Shown: one piece after another, positions 1-8,906 of the stretch
How the letters are laid out: every line of letters starts with the position of its first letter
Numbering within the stretch: position 1 is the stretch's first letter
Source of the DNA: Myxococcales bacterium
GTDB taxonomy: Bacteria; Myxococcota_A; Polyangia; Haliangiales; Haliangiaceae
Direction of reading: 5' to 3'
Assembly (NCBI GenBank): GCA_016716835.1
Contig: JADJUW010000002.1
Span: 248,001 to 312,000 of the forward strand
DNA: 64,000 bases
Notes under the pieces: model-generated
What the model was told of the DNA's origin: nothing
The model's database searches: none
Seen by the model: only the letters and a program-made list of their open reading frames with translations
Made by a program: the position numbers and the translations under genes

Positions 1-189
1 GCGCGGGTCGCGGTGCGCGCGGCGCGGCGCGATGCCAACGACATGATCAAGGAAGCCGAAAAAGACAAGGCCATCACCGAAGACGAGCGCAAGGCCGGTG
101 AAAAAAAGATTCAGGACATCACGGATAAGTTCATCGCCACGGTGGACGAAACCGCAACGGCCAAAGAAGCCGAAATCATGGAGTTATAG
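1..189 (+). CDS. frr: Ribosome recycling factor, C-terminal part (5' truncated by window)
   Basis: The first 62 codons read in frame 1 to TAG at 187-189. They match the end of ribosome recycling factor, which with EF-G splits post-termination ribosomes in the cytoplasm. The conserved RVAVR..RRDAND stretch at the start is a family hallmark. It is followed by the charged three-helix-bundle region (KDKAITEDER, KKIQDITDKFI) and the usual short acidic end (KEAEIMEL). The N-terminal two thirds lie outside the window. A lipoprotein gene starts 3 bases after the stop, so the two may be cotranscribed. Identification rests on recalled family sequence. Confidence 0.9.
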   Translation, partial: ARVAVRAARRDANDMIKEAEKDKAITEDERKAGEKKIQDITDKFIATVDETATAKEAEIMEL

Positions 190-192
190 GCC

Positions 193-585
193 ATGAAACG
201 GCTTTTAGCGCTACTCGTATTACTAGCCAGCGGCACAGGTTGTGTGATGTCGCCGGCGCAACCGGGCCCGGTATCACCGCGGCCGGCGCCGCCATCAAGT
301 GATGCGCCCACGCAACACGGCGGAGAGGCCGACGTCTCAACGTCGATCATCGCGACGTGGGAGGTGGTGGCAGTCGCTGATGCGACCTGCCAGCTGGCCC
401 CCGTTGACGCGCCGATCGCGGCACACGTTGGACTAGCCTGCGCCGCGGACACGCCCGTAGGTGCGCGCGTGCTCAAGATGAGCGACGGCGTTTGCTCGCT
501 GATTCACCCGCGGCCGGACTGCGGTCCCGGGCGCATCTGCGATCCGCGGCCAGCGCAAGAAGTACCCTGCCCAGGCGCGCCGTAG
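193..585 (+). CDS. Small proline-rich putative lipoprotein, unknown function
   Basis: The 130-residue product begins with a short basic n-region (MKRLL), a hydrophobic stretch and a lipobox ending SGTGC, with the lipidated cysteine at position 17. This predicts a lipoprotein anchored in an envelope membrane. Residues 18-45 are rich in proline and small residues, like a tether. The rest carries further cysteines (six after residue 50), suggesting disulfides outside the cytoplasm. No family is recognised. It starts 3 bases after frr ends and stops 15 bases before the next gene, so cotranscription with frr is likely. Confidence 0.6.
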   Translation: MKRLLALLVLLASGTGCVMSPAQPGPVSPRPAPPSSDAPTQHGGEADVSTSIIATWEVVAVADATCQLAPVDAPIAAHVGLACAADTPVGARVLKMSDGVCSLIHPRPDCGPGRICDPRPAQEVPCPGAP

Positions 586-600
586 GTTAGTAGCCAAGTT

Positions 601-1548
601 ATGAAGGTGCTCATCACTGGCGCGGGTGGCCAAATTGGTCGCGATTTGATCAAGGCCTATGCGGCAGAGGGCGCGACGATCATTGCGACCGACGCACGCT
701 TGCCTGAAGCGGCGGTGGCGGTGGCGTCTTGGCATCGCTTGGATGTTACCGAGGCAGCCGCGGTCGAGCAGGCATTTGCCGAGCACAAGCCGGATCTTGT
801 GGTGCACCTCGCGGCGATCTTAAGCGCCACCGGTGAAACCAATCACATCGCCGCCTACAACGTAAATCAAACCGGCACCTGGAACGTATTGGAAGCGGCG
901 CGCAAGACCGGCGCGCCGCGCGTGCTGTTTACGTCGACCATCGCGGTGTTTGGTCCGGGTCTGCCAGACCCAACGCCCGACGATGTGCCGCTGCGTCCAA
1001 CCACCATGTATGGCGTGACCAAGGTCGCGGGCGAGCTTTTGTGCGATTACTTCCGCGGCAAGTTTGGGCTAGACGTGCGCGGGGTGCGCTTTCCGGGGCT
1101 TATTTCGGGCAGCAAGCCGGGCGGCGGCTCGAGCGATTATGCGGTGCATATTTATTACGACGGCGTGCGCACGGGGCGCTATCAGGCGTTCTGCCGCGCC
1201 GACACGAGAATTCCGCTGATGTATATGCCCGATGGCGTGCGCGCGCTGCGCGAGCTAGCGGCGGCTCCGCGAGAGCGGTTGTCGCGAGCGATCTATAATA
1301 TTGCCGCGTTCTCGCCGCGAGCCGATGAAATCGCCGCCAGCGCGGCGACCGCGATTGCCGGCCTTGACGTGACGTTTGTGCCCGACCCGATGCGGCAAGC
1401 CATCTTGGATTCTTGGCCGCGCGCGCTCGATGACAGTTTAGCGCGCCGCGAGTGGGGCTGGGCGCCGCGCTATGACCTAGCCGCGATGACCCGCGAGCTG
1501 GTCGCCGAGCTGCGCCAGACGCTCGCAACCTCGTCGCAAAACAAATAG
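601..1548 (+). CDS. Extended SDR, likely L-threonine 3-dehydrogenase (UDP-glucose-epimerase-like type)
   Basis: This 315-residue NAD-dependent extended short-chain dehydrogenase has a Rossmann glycine motif GAGGQIG at residues 7-13, a Thr-Ser-Thr catalytic loop at 111-113 and YGVTK giving Tyr137/Lys141. The segment FPGLIS followed by PGGG(S)SDYAV, and later DTRIPLMYMPD, is typical of the SDR-type L-threonine 3-dehydrogenases, which oxidise threonine to 2-amino-3-ketobutyrate. The first two glutamates expected in some epimerases are not diagnostic here. Other NAD-dependent epimerase/dehydratase activities are possible. No strong ribosome-binding site is seen before the ATG. Length fits the family (about 310-320). 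Confidence 0.75.
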   Translation: MKVLITGAGGQIGRDLIKAYAAEGATIIATDARLPEAAVAVASWHRLDVTEAAAVEQAFAEHKPDLVVHLAAILSATGETNHIAAYNVNQTGTWNVLEAARKTGAPRVLFTSTIAVFGPGLPDPTPDDVPLRPTTMYGVTKVAGELLCDYFRGKFGLDVRGVRFPGLISGSKPGGGSSDYAVHIYYDGVRTGRYQAFCRADTRIPLMYMPDGVRALRELAAAPRERLSRAIYNIAAFSPRADEIAASAATAIAGLDVTFVPDPMRQAILDSWPRALDDSLARREWGWAPRYDLAAMTRELVAELRQTLATSSQNK

Positions 1549-1585
1549 TTAACGATTCGTCAGTTAATTATGCTAGCCTGCTCGC

Positions 1586-2542
1586 ATGGCACGCAAGGTA
1601 TCGCTGCGCGAGGCGCTTGGGCTCGATGATGTGCCCGCACGGCTCGCCGAGCTGGTCATGGTGTTTCGCGGCGACGAACACGTAAGGCCCAGCCGGTTCG
1701 GGTTGTCGAGCGCGAAGCGGCTGCAGCCACGGGCATCGCTGCAGCTGTGGCGCCATTGGCTAACCGGGCCGCACCATGGGGTGCCATCGCCGGTCTTGAT
1801 TACCAACTTGTTTAACCACACGCCGACGCCGATCGAGGACGGTTGGTCGGTGCGCGTCACCCAGGTCAGGGATTTTCGCGGCCAGGCGGGCACCTATGAC
1901 AGCCACAATGGCACTGATTTCGCGGTAGCGCCCGGTACGACCGTGGTCGCCGCGGCGCCCGGACGGGTCATGCACGTGATCAATGAATACAATCGCGGCG
2001 GGCTCAAGGTGGTGATCGAACACGGCGGTCACCTCATTACGTCGTGCAATCATCTCGCCAAGGCGTTGGTGGCCCCGGGCGATTTCGTTGAGCGTGGGCG
2101 ACCGGTCGCGCTCTCGGGCTACAGCGGCACCGACGGGCTCTTGACGTTTCCCTTTGGCATTCCGCACGTTCATTTTAACGTTTGGCACAATGGCGTCGCG
2201 GTTGACCCTTTCGCGGTTGGCGGCGAGCCGTCGCTGTGGCGCGAGCACAATCGGCCAACCCCGCACGGCGGACGCGAGAGTGTGCGCCTGTCGCCAAGCC
2301 TCTGGGATCAAGATGCGATTGCGGCTGGCATCGAGGCTTGTAAGGACCCGCGGGTACGTCAAGCCTTAGCCTCGCTTGATGACATCGCCGTGCGCGGCGT
2401 CCAGCTCGTTTTCCAGCAGCTTACGTATCCGCTGCGCTTTGTGGCGCGGCCGGCGCCGTATGCCGCCACGGCGCCGCGGACGCCCGTGCTCGACCTGCCG
2501 TTTGCCGCCGAAGAGATTGCCGAGGTGAGGTTTGTCGACTAG
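1586..2542 (+). CDS. M23-family (LytM) metallopeptidase
   Basis: The 318-residue protein contains the M23 zinc-peptidase signature: HNGTD with His107 and Asp111, and HVHFN with His194 and His196. Between them lies the usual beta-rich core (GTTVVAAAPGRV, VVIEHGG). Family members cut glycyl or cross-link peptide bonds of peptidoglycan. No signal peptide or coiled coil is evident, so the location is unclear; the N-terminal 80 residues are unlike the usual SH3/LysM additions. The downstream VWA gene is convergent, with stops 7 bases apart. Upstream AT-rich sequence (1549-1575) may hold its promoter but matches consensus poorly. Confidence 0.8.
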   Translation: MARKVSLREALGLDDVPARLAELVMVFRGDEHVRPSRFGLSSAKRLQPRASLQLWRHWLTGPHHGVPSPVLITNLFNHTPTPIEDGWSVRVTQVRDFRGQAGTYDSHNGTDFAVAPGTTVVAAAPGRVMHVINEYNRGGLKVVIEHGGHLITSCNHLAKALVAPGDFVERGRPVALSGYSGTDGLLTFPFGIPHVHFNVWHNGVAVDPFAVGGEPSLWREHNRPTPHGGRESVRLSPSLWDQDAIAAGIEACKDPRVRQALASLDDIAVRGVQLVFQQLTYPLRFVARPAPYAATAPRTPVLDLPFAAEEIAEVRFVD

Positions 2543-2549
2543 GGCGTGC

Positions 2550-4454
2550 TTACTTCGCCATCACAAGCGGTAGTTTCGGCGACGCGGCATCGATTAGCCC
2601 CACCAGCTCGGCGCGTTCGCGGCGTGAGCCTTGCGCGCTGGCGGCGAGTGCGCGGGCGGTGGCGAGCGAGCCGCGGCCGACGTCGGGGTTGCCGCGCAAG
2701 ATGTCGGCAAAGAGCGCGAGTGCGGTGGCAAAGCGCAGATCGGCGTTGGCGGACTCGAGCGCGCTGGCCATGCCGGTGGCGGCAAAGGCGAACGAGGCCT
2801 CCGTCGCGACGTCGGCGGTGGGCAGCTTGTGGCGAATGAGCGTGGTGACCATGCCGGTCGGGTCGGCCTTACCTGCTGCGGTCAGCTCGATTTCGTAGAG
2901 TGCCGTGACTTGATGACCCGCGCCAATTTCGCCGGCGTCGACCTTATCGTTGCGGAAGTCTTTGTCGGCGATGTCGCGGTTTTCGTAGCCAATCAGCCGA
3001 TAGCGCGCGACCTTGTCGCTGTTGAAGTCGACCTGCAGCTTGACGTCTTTGGCGACCACTTCGAGCGTGGCGCTGATTTTGTCGACAAAGATGCGCTTGG
3101 CTTCATCGATGCCGTCGACGTAATAGTTGTTGCCATTGCCCTTGTTGGCGAGCTGCTCCATCGTGGTGTCCTTGTAGTTGCCCATGCCAAAGCCCACGGT
3201 GGACAGCGTGATGCCTTCTTTGACGTAGCCGCTGATCTGCGCGAGGATTTCTTCGTGCGAGGTGCGGCCGACGTTGGCATCGCCGTCTGAGAGCACGATG
3301 ACGCGGCTATTGACGCCCTTGCGATGCTTGACCGCCGCCATTTTGTAGGCGAGGTCGATGCCCGCGCCCATCGCGGTCGAGCCGCCGGATGAGAAGTCGG
3401 AGATGGCGGCGAGGATGGTCGACTTTTCGGCAGCCGACGTTGGCTCGAGCACGACGCGCTCGGCGCCGGCATAGGTAACAATACTTACCGTGTCGCGCGG
3501 CGACAGCTCTTCGGTGAGCAGCCGCAGCGACTTTTGCACCATCGGCAGCTTGTCGCTGCTGCTCATGGAGCCCGAGACGTCGACGAGAAAGACAAGGTTT
3601 GCCGGCGCGCGCTCGCTGGCGCGCTTGGCCTGGGTCGCGACGCCAACGCGCAAGATGTGGCGGCCTTCCTGCCACGGCGAAGGGGCGGCATCCATGCTGA
3701 CGGAAAACGGCCCGCGGATCGGCGCCGGGTACGCATAGTCGTAGAAATTGACGAACTCCTCGACGCGCACGCTGGCAGCAGGTGGGAGCTGGCCTTCGCC
3801 GAGCTTGCGGCGCGCGATGGTGTACGACGCATTGTCGACATCGGCGGCGAAGGTGGAGAGGTTGTCGGCCTTGACGTCGGTCCACGCGTTGGGCTTGTAA
3901 TGGGCGTAGTCCTCGGTGGAGACCGGTTCGGGCGCTGAGTTCGCAACCACGCCGCCGGCGATCGCGCCGCGGCCATAGGCCACACCACCGCTGCCGCCAC
4001 CGCCGGCGCCAAGGCCGTGCATCGTCACGCTGCCGTAGCCGACGCCTGTTCCCGAGCCCGAGACGCTGCCCATGCGGCCGTCTTTTTTTCCTGCCTCCAC
4101 AGGCATTTTCGACTTAGCCGCGGCGGGCGCGTCCCTATCCTCCTCCTTGACGTCTTGCATCGGTTGCGCCGTGGTTACGTCTGTTGTGGCGATCTGCGCG
4201 ACATCGCCCGATTCGGCGGACACGGTCGCGAGTTGCTCCTGGTCAGCGGTAGTGCGCGGCGCGGGTTTGTCGTCGGCCGGCGCCTGCGAGAGACTTGGCA
4301 TCGTATTGGCGGCTTCGCGTAGCTGGGACTCGCTGCCCGCTGGGTGGGTTGTCCGCTCGGCGCGTTCCGGCGCGCCGCAGGCGGCGGACCAAGCCATGGC
4401 AGCGCTAAAGAGGTAGGTGCGAATTCGGCGAAGTGCGTGGGGTGATTTAGACAT
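2550..4454 (-). CDS. YfbK-like von Willebrand factor A domain lipoprotein
   Basis: The product of about 634 residues has a signal peptide ending in a lipobox (WSAAC), a disordered region with a Gly/Ser-rich stretch (GSGSGTG, GGGGSGG), and an N-terminal VWF_A segment containing FVNFYDYAYPAP. A VWA domain follows with the MIDAS motif DVSGS, then a C-terminal DUF3520-type region. This order is that of the YfbK family, envelope proteins of unclear role that bind a divalent ion. The start at 4454 is preferred over an upstream in-frame ATG at 4511 because AAGGAG sits at the correct distance and the signal peptide then begins MSKSPHALRR. It converges with the M23 gene. Confidence 0.8.
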   Translation of the reverse strand: MSKSPHALRRIRTYLFSAAMAWSAACGAPERAERTTHPAGSESQLREAANTMPSLSQAPADDKPAPRTTADQEQLATVSAESGDVAQIATTDVTTAQPMQDVKEEDRDAPAAAKSKMPVEAGKKDGRMGSVSGSGTGVGYGSVTMHGLGAGGGGSGGVAYGRGAIAGGVVANSAPEPVSTEDYAHYKPNAWTDVKADNLSTFAADVDNASYTIARRKLGEGQLPPAASVRVEEFVNFYDYAYPAPIRGPFSVSMDAAPSPWQEGRHILRVGVATQAKRASERAPANLVFLVDVSGSMSSSDKLPMVQKSLRLLTEELSPRDTVSIVTYAGAERVVLEPTSAAEKSTILAAISDFSSGGSTAMGAGIDLAYKMAAVKHRKGVNSRVIVLSDGDANVGRTSHEEILAQISGYVKEGITLSTVGFGMGNYKDTTMEQLANKGNGNNYYVDGIDEAKRIFVDKISATLEVVAKDVKLQVDFNSDKVARYRLIGYENRDIADKDFRNDKVDAGEIGAGHQVTALYEIELTAAGKADPTGMVTTLIRHKLPTADVATEASFAFAATGMASALESANADLRFATALALFADILRGNPDVGRGSLATARALAASAQGSRRERAELVGLIDAASPKLPLVMAK

Positions 4455-4651
4455 AGCAAACTCCTTGGGCGTGGGCGGGCGCAGCCGTGGCCTGAGCGCC
4501 GCATTGGCCACGCTGCAACATGCAGCGCCGGCAAGGCACCAAAACCAGCTACGCAGCTGTTGGGTGATAGACGCCTGCCGCGACCATCGGTTCTGAAAAA
4601 AATGAATTTTCTGACGGGGCGGAGTGCGGGGCTTGCGCCGGGACGTCGGCC

Positions 4652-5983
4652 TTAGCCCGCAACCATGCGAAATGCATCGCGGGTTAGGTTTTCGATGCGG
4701 TCGGCGTGGACGGCAATATTGTCCTCGATGCGGATGCCGCCAAACGGCGCCAGCGCGTCGACCGCCCCCCAGTTAACCAGCCCGGCGCGGTCGTCGGCGC
4801 GCAGCGGGGCGAGCAAGGCCGGGATGACGTAGAAGCCAGGCTCGATGGTGAAGACCTGGCCGCTCTCGATGACGCTGGTATTGCGCAAATACGGGTTTTC
4901 GGCGCGCGGCGGCGTCAGCTTGCAGCCGACGTCGTGCACTTGCAGGCCGAGCGAATGCCCAAGGCCGTGCGGAAAAAACGCTCGCGTCACGCCGCGGGAG
5001 ACCAACGCCTCGCGGCTGCCGCGCGAGCCGCCGGCGATATCGAGGTCTGCCAGCAAGGTGGCGAGCTGCACGTGGCTGTCGTCGTGGAGGTCTTCATAGG
5101 CGCGCCCTGGCCGCACGCCGCGCACGAGCGCTTGTTGCAGCGTCTCCATGCCTTCGAGCAGCTCGCTAAACAAGCTGCCCCCGCGGACATAGGTGCGCGT
5201 GATGTCGCTGGCGTAGCCGCAATAGGCGGCGCCGGCGTCGATCAAAAACGAAGGCGCGGTCGAGGCGCCGGTGGTTTTATAGTTGACGTAATGCAAGGTG
5301 GCCGCGTGCTCGCCGAGCGCGACGATACCCTTGTAAGGCGTCTGCGCATCGTCTTGTTCGCTGGCGGCGAGATATGCCAAATGCAAGGCGAGCTCGCTGG
5401 CATTGGTGTCGGCGTCAAACAGCGCGCGCGCGGCAATATGGCCGCGCACGGCGCGTTCGCTGGCAACGCGCATGCAGGCGAGTTCATACGGCGTTTTGCG
5501 GGTGCGTATGGCGTGGATAGCCGCGATGAGCGCTTGCGGATTTTTGCTTACGCCGGCGAGCGCGGCCGGCGTCGTTTGGTCGCCGCCGCGGCGCGAATGG
5601 ATCAGCGCAGTGGTCGGCTTGTTGGCAGGCAGATGATCCGCGAGCGTGGCCTGCGTGGCGTTAACGACGACAAATTCGTGCCAGAAGTCGCGATCTGGCG
5701 TTGCCGGCGCATCCCAAAAATCATCGCCCGCCGTGCGCACGATGGTCGGGGGCTGGCCGTGCCGCAGCACGAGATAAGCGCCAGCCTCGCAAATCGGCGC
5801 AAAGTGCAAAAACGTCGGCGTCGCCGCAAACGCAAAATACTGGTCGTCAAACGGATTTTTCTGCAGCGCCTCGCCGCTTTCCACGACGAGCGCGTCAAAG
5901 CCGCTGGCCTCCAGCGCCTTGGCGTAGGCAGGCAGGATGTGGGCGAGATGTTCGCGATACAGTTGGGCGAGAGAGACGCTCAT
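4652..5983 (-). CDS. pepQ: Xaa-Pro dipeptidase
   Basis: A 443-residue M24 metallopeptidase resembling PepQ, which cleaves dipeptides with C-terminal proline in the cytoplasm. The N-terminal domain carries the PepQ-like start (LAQLYREHL) and DDQYFAF segment. The pita-bread domain shows all five dinuclear metal ligands: Asp in LIDAGA, Asp in SDITRTY, His in FPHGLGH, Glu in TIEPGFY and Glu in RIEDN. Length matches PepQ (about 443). The start at 5983 overlaps the stop of the upstream YedE-like gene as ATGA, suggesting translational coupling; a longer reading frame to 6136 would overlap that gene in another frame and is rejected. Confidence 0.9.
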   Translation of the reverse strand: MSVSLAQLYREHLAHILPAYAKALEASGFDALVVESGEALQKNPFDDQYFAFAATPTFLHFAPICEAGAYLVLRHGQPPTIVRTAGDDFWDAPATPDRDFWHEFVVVNATQATLADHLPANKPTTALIHSRRGGDQTTPAALAGVSKNPQALIAAIHAIRTRKTPYELACMRVASERAVRGHIAARALFDADTNASELALHLAYLAASEQDDAQTPYKGIVALGEHAATLHYVNYKTTGASTAPSFLIDAGAAYCGYASDITRTYVRGGSLFSELLEGMETLQQALVRGVRPGRAYEDLHDDSHVQLATLLADLDIAGGSRGSREALVSRGVTRAFFPHGLGHSLGLQVHDVGCKLTPPRAENPYLRNTSVIESGQVFTIEPGFYVIPALLAPLRADDRAGLVNWGAVDALAPFGGIRIEDNIAVHADRIENLTRDAFRMVAG

Positions 5984-6435
5984 TCGCACACCGTATCCGC
6001 AACTGCACTCGTCGCCAAGGCCTGGTCGCGGCGACCGGTGACGTGTTGCAAGAGCATGCCCGCGGTCATGGCGGCGACGAAGACGAGTGGCACCATGGCG
6101 CCGCTGCCGAGGCTGACGATCGCGGGGCCGGGGCAAAAGCCGGCGATGCCCCAGCCAACGCCAAAGATGCCGGCGCCGATGAGCAGCTTGGCGTCGAGCC
6201 CATGCTTGAGGGCTTGGTGAAACGAAGGCTCAAACAGCGGCGTCTTGTGTTTGGCAATGAGTTGTAGCGCGGCCATGTGCACGGCGATGCCGCCGGCCAT
6301 GACAAACATCAGCGTTGGGTCCCAGGCGCCAAAGATGTCGAGGAAGGCGCGCACGTTGCCGGGATTGGTCATGCCGGCAACGCCAAGGCCAACGCCGAAT
6401 AACACGCCCGCGAGCAGGCTCACCAAGGCTTGCAT
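5980..6435 (-). CDS. YeeE/YedE-family half-transporter, second subunit
   Basis: A 151-residue membrane protein with about four hydrophobic segments and the family motif GIAGFCPGPAI with its conserved cysteine. The start (GVLFGVGLGVAGMTNP) is the typical first repeat of YeeE/YedE proteins. Full-length YeeE (TsuA) imports thiosulfate through a line of cysteines. Here the protein is half-size and pairs with the adjacent gene, which carries the other Cys motif. The two genes abut with no intervening base and the 3' end overlaps pepQ by 4 bases, so the three are probably one transcript. Sulfur-compound transport is inferred from the family. Confidence 0.75.
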   Translation of the reverse strand: MQALVSLLAGVLFGVGLGVAGMTNPGNVRAFLDIFGAWDPTLMFVMAGGIAVHMAALQLIAKHKTPLFEPSFHQALKHGLDAKLLIGAGIFGVGWGIAGFCPGPAIVSLGSGAMVPLVFVAAMTAGMLLQHVTGRRDQALATSAVADTVCE

Positions 6436-6861
6436 TTAGAAGCCCTCCACGCCAGCGGCGCGCAAGGCGACGATGGTCAGTACGCCAGTGGCGATAAACG
6501 TGACGGTGGCCGCGATCGAACGCCCCGAAAGCCGCGCGATGCCGCAGATGCCGTGACCGCTGGTGCAGCCGCTGCCCAGGCGCGTGCCATAGCCTACGAG
6601 CACCCCGGCGATGGCGACCAGCCACAGTGGTTGCGCGTTAGCCAGGCCAAACACGCCGGGGCGGATGAGGTAGAGCGCGACGCCGGCGATGAGCAGGCCG
6701 GCGAGGAAGGCGCCGCGTTGCCCGCGGTCGCTGGCGTGGCGTGCGACCAGGCCGCCGAGCAGCCCGCTAATGCCGGCGATGCGGCCGTGCGACAGCCAAT
6801 ACAGCGAGGCGGAGAGCCCAATAAGCGCGCCGCCTATTAGTGCGAGAGCGATGTTTGACAT
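6436..6861 (-). CDS. YeeE/YedE-family half-transporter, first subunit
   Basis: A 141-residue membrane protein with four hydrophobic segments and the motif GSGCTSGHGICG, the first cysteine-containing repeat of YeeE/YedE sulfur transporters. Together with the next gene it would make one complete transporter (two half-proteins of 141 and 151 residues). The substrate is probably thiosulfate or another reduced sulfur species, by analogy with YeeE. Its start overlaps the end of the upstream glycosyltransferase gene by 25 bases. There is no rhodanese or sulfur-oxidation gene beside it, so the physiological role stays open. Confidence 0.75.
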   Translation of the reverse strand: MSNIALALIGGALIGLSASLYWLSHGRIAGISGLLGGLVARHASDRGQRGAFLAGLLIAGVALYLIRPGVFGLANAQPLWLVAIAGVLVGYGTRLGSGCTSGHGICGIARLSGRSIAATVTFIATGVLTIVALRAAGVEGF

Positions 6862-7895
6862 GCCTGCGTTTGTAACACGCCATGCGCGGCGGCAAAGGCG
6901 TCGTCACTCGAAAACCCATGCAGGCTCTGTACGACGTAGAGCGGCCGCCCGCGCACCTCGTCGTAGATTCGCGCGAGGTATTCGCCTTGGATGCCCTGCG
7001 AGATGAGCACGACGCCGCAGGCGAGCAAGCCGCCCATGGCTGCCCAAAAACCGCCGGTGAAGGTGGCCTGCCATGCGAGATATTGCACCCCAGCGACGGC
7101 GGCGCCGCCGATCGCTAGCAGAGCCATCATCGCGCCGACGTAAGTCCAAATTTTCAGCGGCGCGCTAGAAAAGCTGACGATGCCGTCGAGCGCGAGGCGC
7201 CACAGCGATCCGAGTGACCAGCGCGATTGGCCGTGCTGGCGCGGGCGCATCGTGAAAGGCACCTCCTCGCAGCGAAACCCCGGCCACTGAAACAGTCCCT
7301 TTAGAAAACGGGTGCGCTCGGGCAGGGCGTTGATCACGTCGATGAGCGCGCGATCGATGAGGCGAAAATCGGCGGCGTTGGCGGCGAGGTCGATATTGGC
7401 AAGGCGGCGCATCACGCCATAAAACCGCGCGGTCAGCCAAATGCGCAGGCGCGATTGGTCGGCGCGCCACTGGCGAATGCCAACCACCAAGTGCGCCCCG
7501 CGCCGCCAACGCGCAAGCATGTCGAGCACGACGGCTGGTGGGTGCTGCAGGTCGCAGTCCATGAGGATGGCCGCCTGTCCGGCGCAGGCGCGCAGCCCGG
7601 CGCTGATGGCGGCCTCCTTGCCAAAATGCCGCGCCAAGCTGACCACTTTTATATTTCGACGCGACGCCGCCAGCGCTGCGAGCATGGCTAGCGAGGCATC
7701 GCGGCTGCCGTCGTCGACAAACACTAGCTCCCAGCGCTCGCTTGCTTCATCGAGCATGGTTGCGAGCTCGTCAACAAAGGGGAGGAGATTAGCCTCCTCG
7801 TCGTGCACAGGCACCAAAACGCTAAGCGTGGGGTAGCTGCGCGGCTGGGCAGGGAGCACGCGCGCGGTGTAGCGTAAGGTGGGATTGCTTGACAA
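6837..7895 (-). CDS. GT2 glycosyltransferase, GtrB / dolichyl-phosphate-mannose-synthase-like
   Basis: The protein of up to 352 residues has a GT-A fold start (LSVLVPVHDEEANL), the DDGSRD nucleotide site, the metal-binding DCDLQHPP motif and the AADFRLIDR segment of the DPMS/GtrB family. Two C-terminal transmembrane helices follow (KIWTYVGAMMALLAIGG and a second after FWAAMG). Such enzymes move a sugar from a nucleotide donor to polyprenyl phosphate on the cytoplasmic face. The start is uncertain: TTG at 7895 is the longest, GTG at 7859 is a good alternative, and neither has a clear ribosome-binding site. Nearby DprE1/DprE2-like genes also act on polyprenyl-phosphate sugars, so a shared glycan pathway is possible but unproven. 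Confidence 0.8.
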   Translation of the reverse strand: MSSNPTLRYTARVLPAQPRSYPTLSVLVPVHDEEANLLPFVDELATMLDEASERWELVFVDDGSRDASLAMLAALAASRRNIKVVSLARHFGKEAAISAGLRACAGQAAILMDCDLQHPPAVVLDMLARWRRGAHLVVGIRQWRADQSRLRIWLTARFYGVMRRLANIDLAANAADFRLIDRALIDVINALPERTRFLKGLFQWPGFRCEEVPFTMRPRQHGQSRWSLGSLWRLALDGIVSFSSAPLKIWTYVGAMMALLAIGGAAVAGVQYLAWQATFTGGFWAAMGGLLACGVVLISQGIQGEYLARIYDEVRGRPLYVVQSLHGFSSDDAFAAAHGVLQTQACQTSLSH

Positions 7896-7919
7896 GGGCC
7901 AAACGCCTGCTGCGGCAGG

Positions 7920-8843
7920 CTACGAGATAGCGGCCTCACGCGTGACGCAGGCAGCCTGGGCGACATCGGCGCCGGTCGCGCGCGATAGCGCCGCAACGCC
8001 GCTGGCGAGTTCGCTCGGCAATGGCGCATAGCGCACGCTATAGCCGGCGGGTAAGCTCGCCTCGACAAACGGCAGGCTTGGCGCGTATACGAAGTGTCCG
8101 CCAGGCCTAAGCGCGAGCAAAATATGGCGATACGTATCGGCGTAGCGCAGCGCCACGCCACCGCCGCCCGCGCGCACGTGGTGATGCAGGAAATTCAGTG
8201 AAAACGCCATATGCGACGTGATCGTTGCAAATGCGGCGGGAGGCAACGTACACGCCAGCCACGTGCTAAATGGCGGCGCGTTTGCCAGCTGCACGTCGGG
8301 CGGCGCCAAGCGATCAAGGCCATGGGCGTCCCAGCCCAGGTTGCGCAAGTGACGCACCAGGTATGCATGTGCGCCGCACCCAAGATCGAGCAGCGGCGCC
8401 ATGAGCTGCCACGTGGCAAAGCCAAGCACGTCCATTTGCAGCGCCGCCGAGTATTCGCCGCACACCACGGCTGGGGCGTCAGCCTCGACGTGCCCGAGTG
8501 GCCAGGCGGTGAGCGCGTCGAGGTGGGGCCGAAGTGCGTCGCGCACGCCGTCCGCCGTCATCCCCTTAGCCTTGGCCGTGCGCACGACCTCCACCACGCC
8601 CCGAAAAAGCCGAGCCAGATCGGCAATGGCGCGCGGTGGCAGCTCAACAAATTGGTGTTGCCGCAACAAGTCGGCAGCGGCGGCATGTGCAAGCGCCTCG
8701 GCAGGCAGCGGCGGCATCACCGCGGCCAGCGTCGGCTCGTCAAGCGGTGGTAGCGCAAGCAGGTCGGCGATTTGCGCCTCGTCGAACTGCATGGGCGTGG
8801 CCAGCCATTTGGCGGCAAATGCGGCGAACGAGTGGGCAGACAT
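7920..8843 (-). CDS. Putative class I SAM-dependent methyltransferase
   Basis: The 307-residue protein has an alpha-helical N-terminal 130 residues, then a Rossmann methyltransferase core: LLDLGCGAHAYLVRHL (motif I, SAM-binding DxGCG) followed by GLDR (acidic end of beta2). It ends with a LRPGGHFVYAPSLPFVE-type segment seen after beta5 of small-molecule methyltransferases. No substrate can be assigned. It precedes the glycosyltransferase gene on the same strand with 24 bases between them, a span that contains a short hairpin (7905-7920). ATG start at 8843. Confidence 0.6.
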   Translation of the reverse strand: MSAHSFAAFAAKWLATPMQFDEAQIADLLALPPLDEPTLAAVMPPLPAEALAHAAAADLLRQHQFVELPPRAIADLARLFRGVVEVVRTAKAKGMTADGVRDALRPHLDALTAWPLGHVEADAPAVVCGEYSAALQMDVLGFATWQLMAPLLDLGCGAHAYLVRHLRNLGWDAHGLDRLAPPDVQLANAPPFSTWLACTLPPAAFATITSHMAFSLNFLHHHVRAGGGGVALRYADTYRHILLALRPGGHFVYAPSLPFVEASLPAGYSVRYAPLPSELASGVAALSRATGADVAQAACVTREAAIS

Positions 8844-8906
8844 GACGCCTGCCTAGTATGGCATGGCCTGGCCGCGAGCATCGGCGAGCCGCGACCGCAA
8901 GTCGAT

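Noticed and set aside
2546..2839. Arg/Trp-rich frame on the plus strand
   Set aside because: Antisense shadow of the VWA lipoprotein gene; composition is typical of out-of-frame GC-rich DNA.
4706..6220. 504-residue plus-strand frame
   Set aside because: Lies opposite pepQ and the YedE-like gene, both with clear catalytic or family motifs; a long shadow caused by high GC.
7905..7920. Hairpin GCCTGC..GCAGGC as terminator after the methyltransferase
   Set aside because: Six-base stem without a T-run, overlapping the stop codon; too weak to call.
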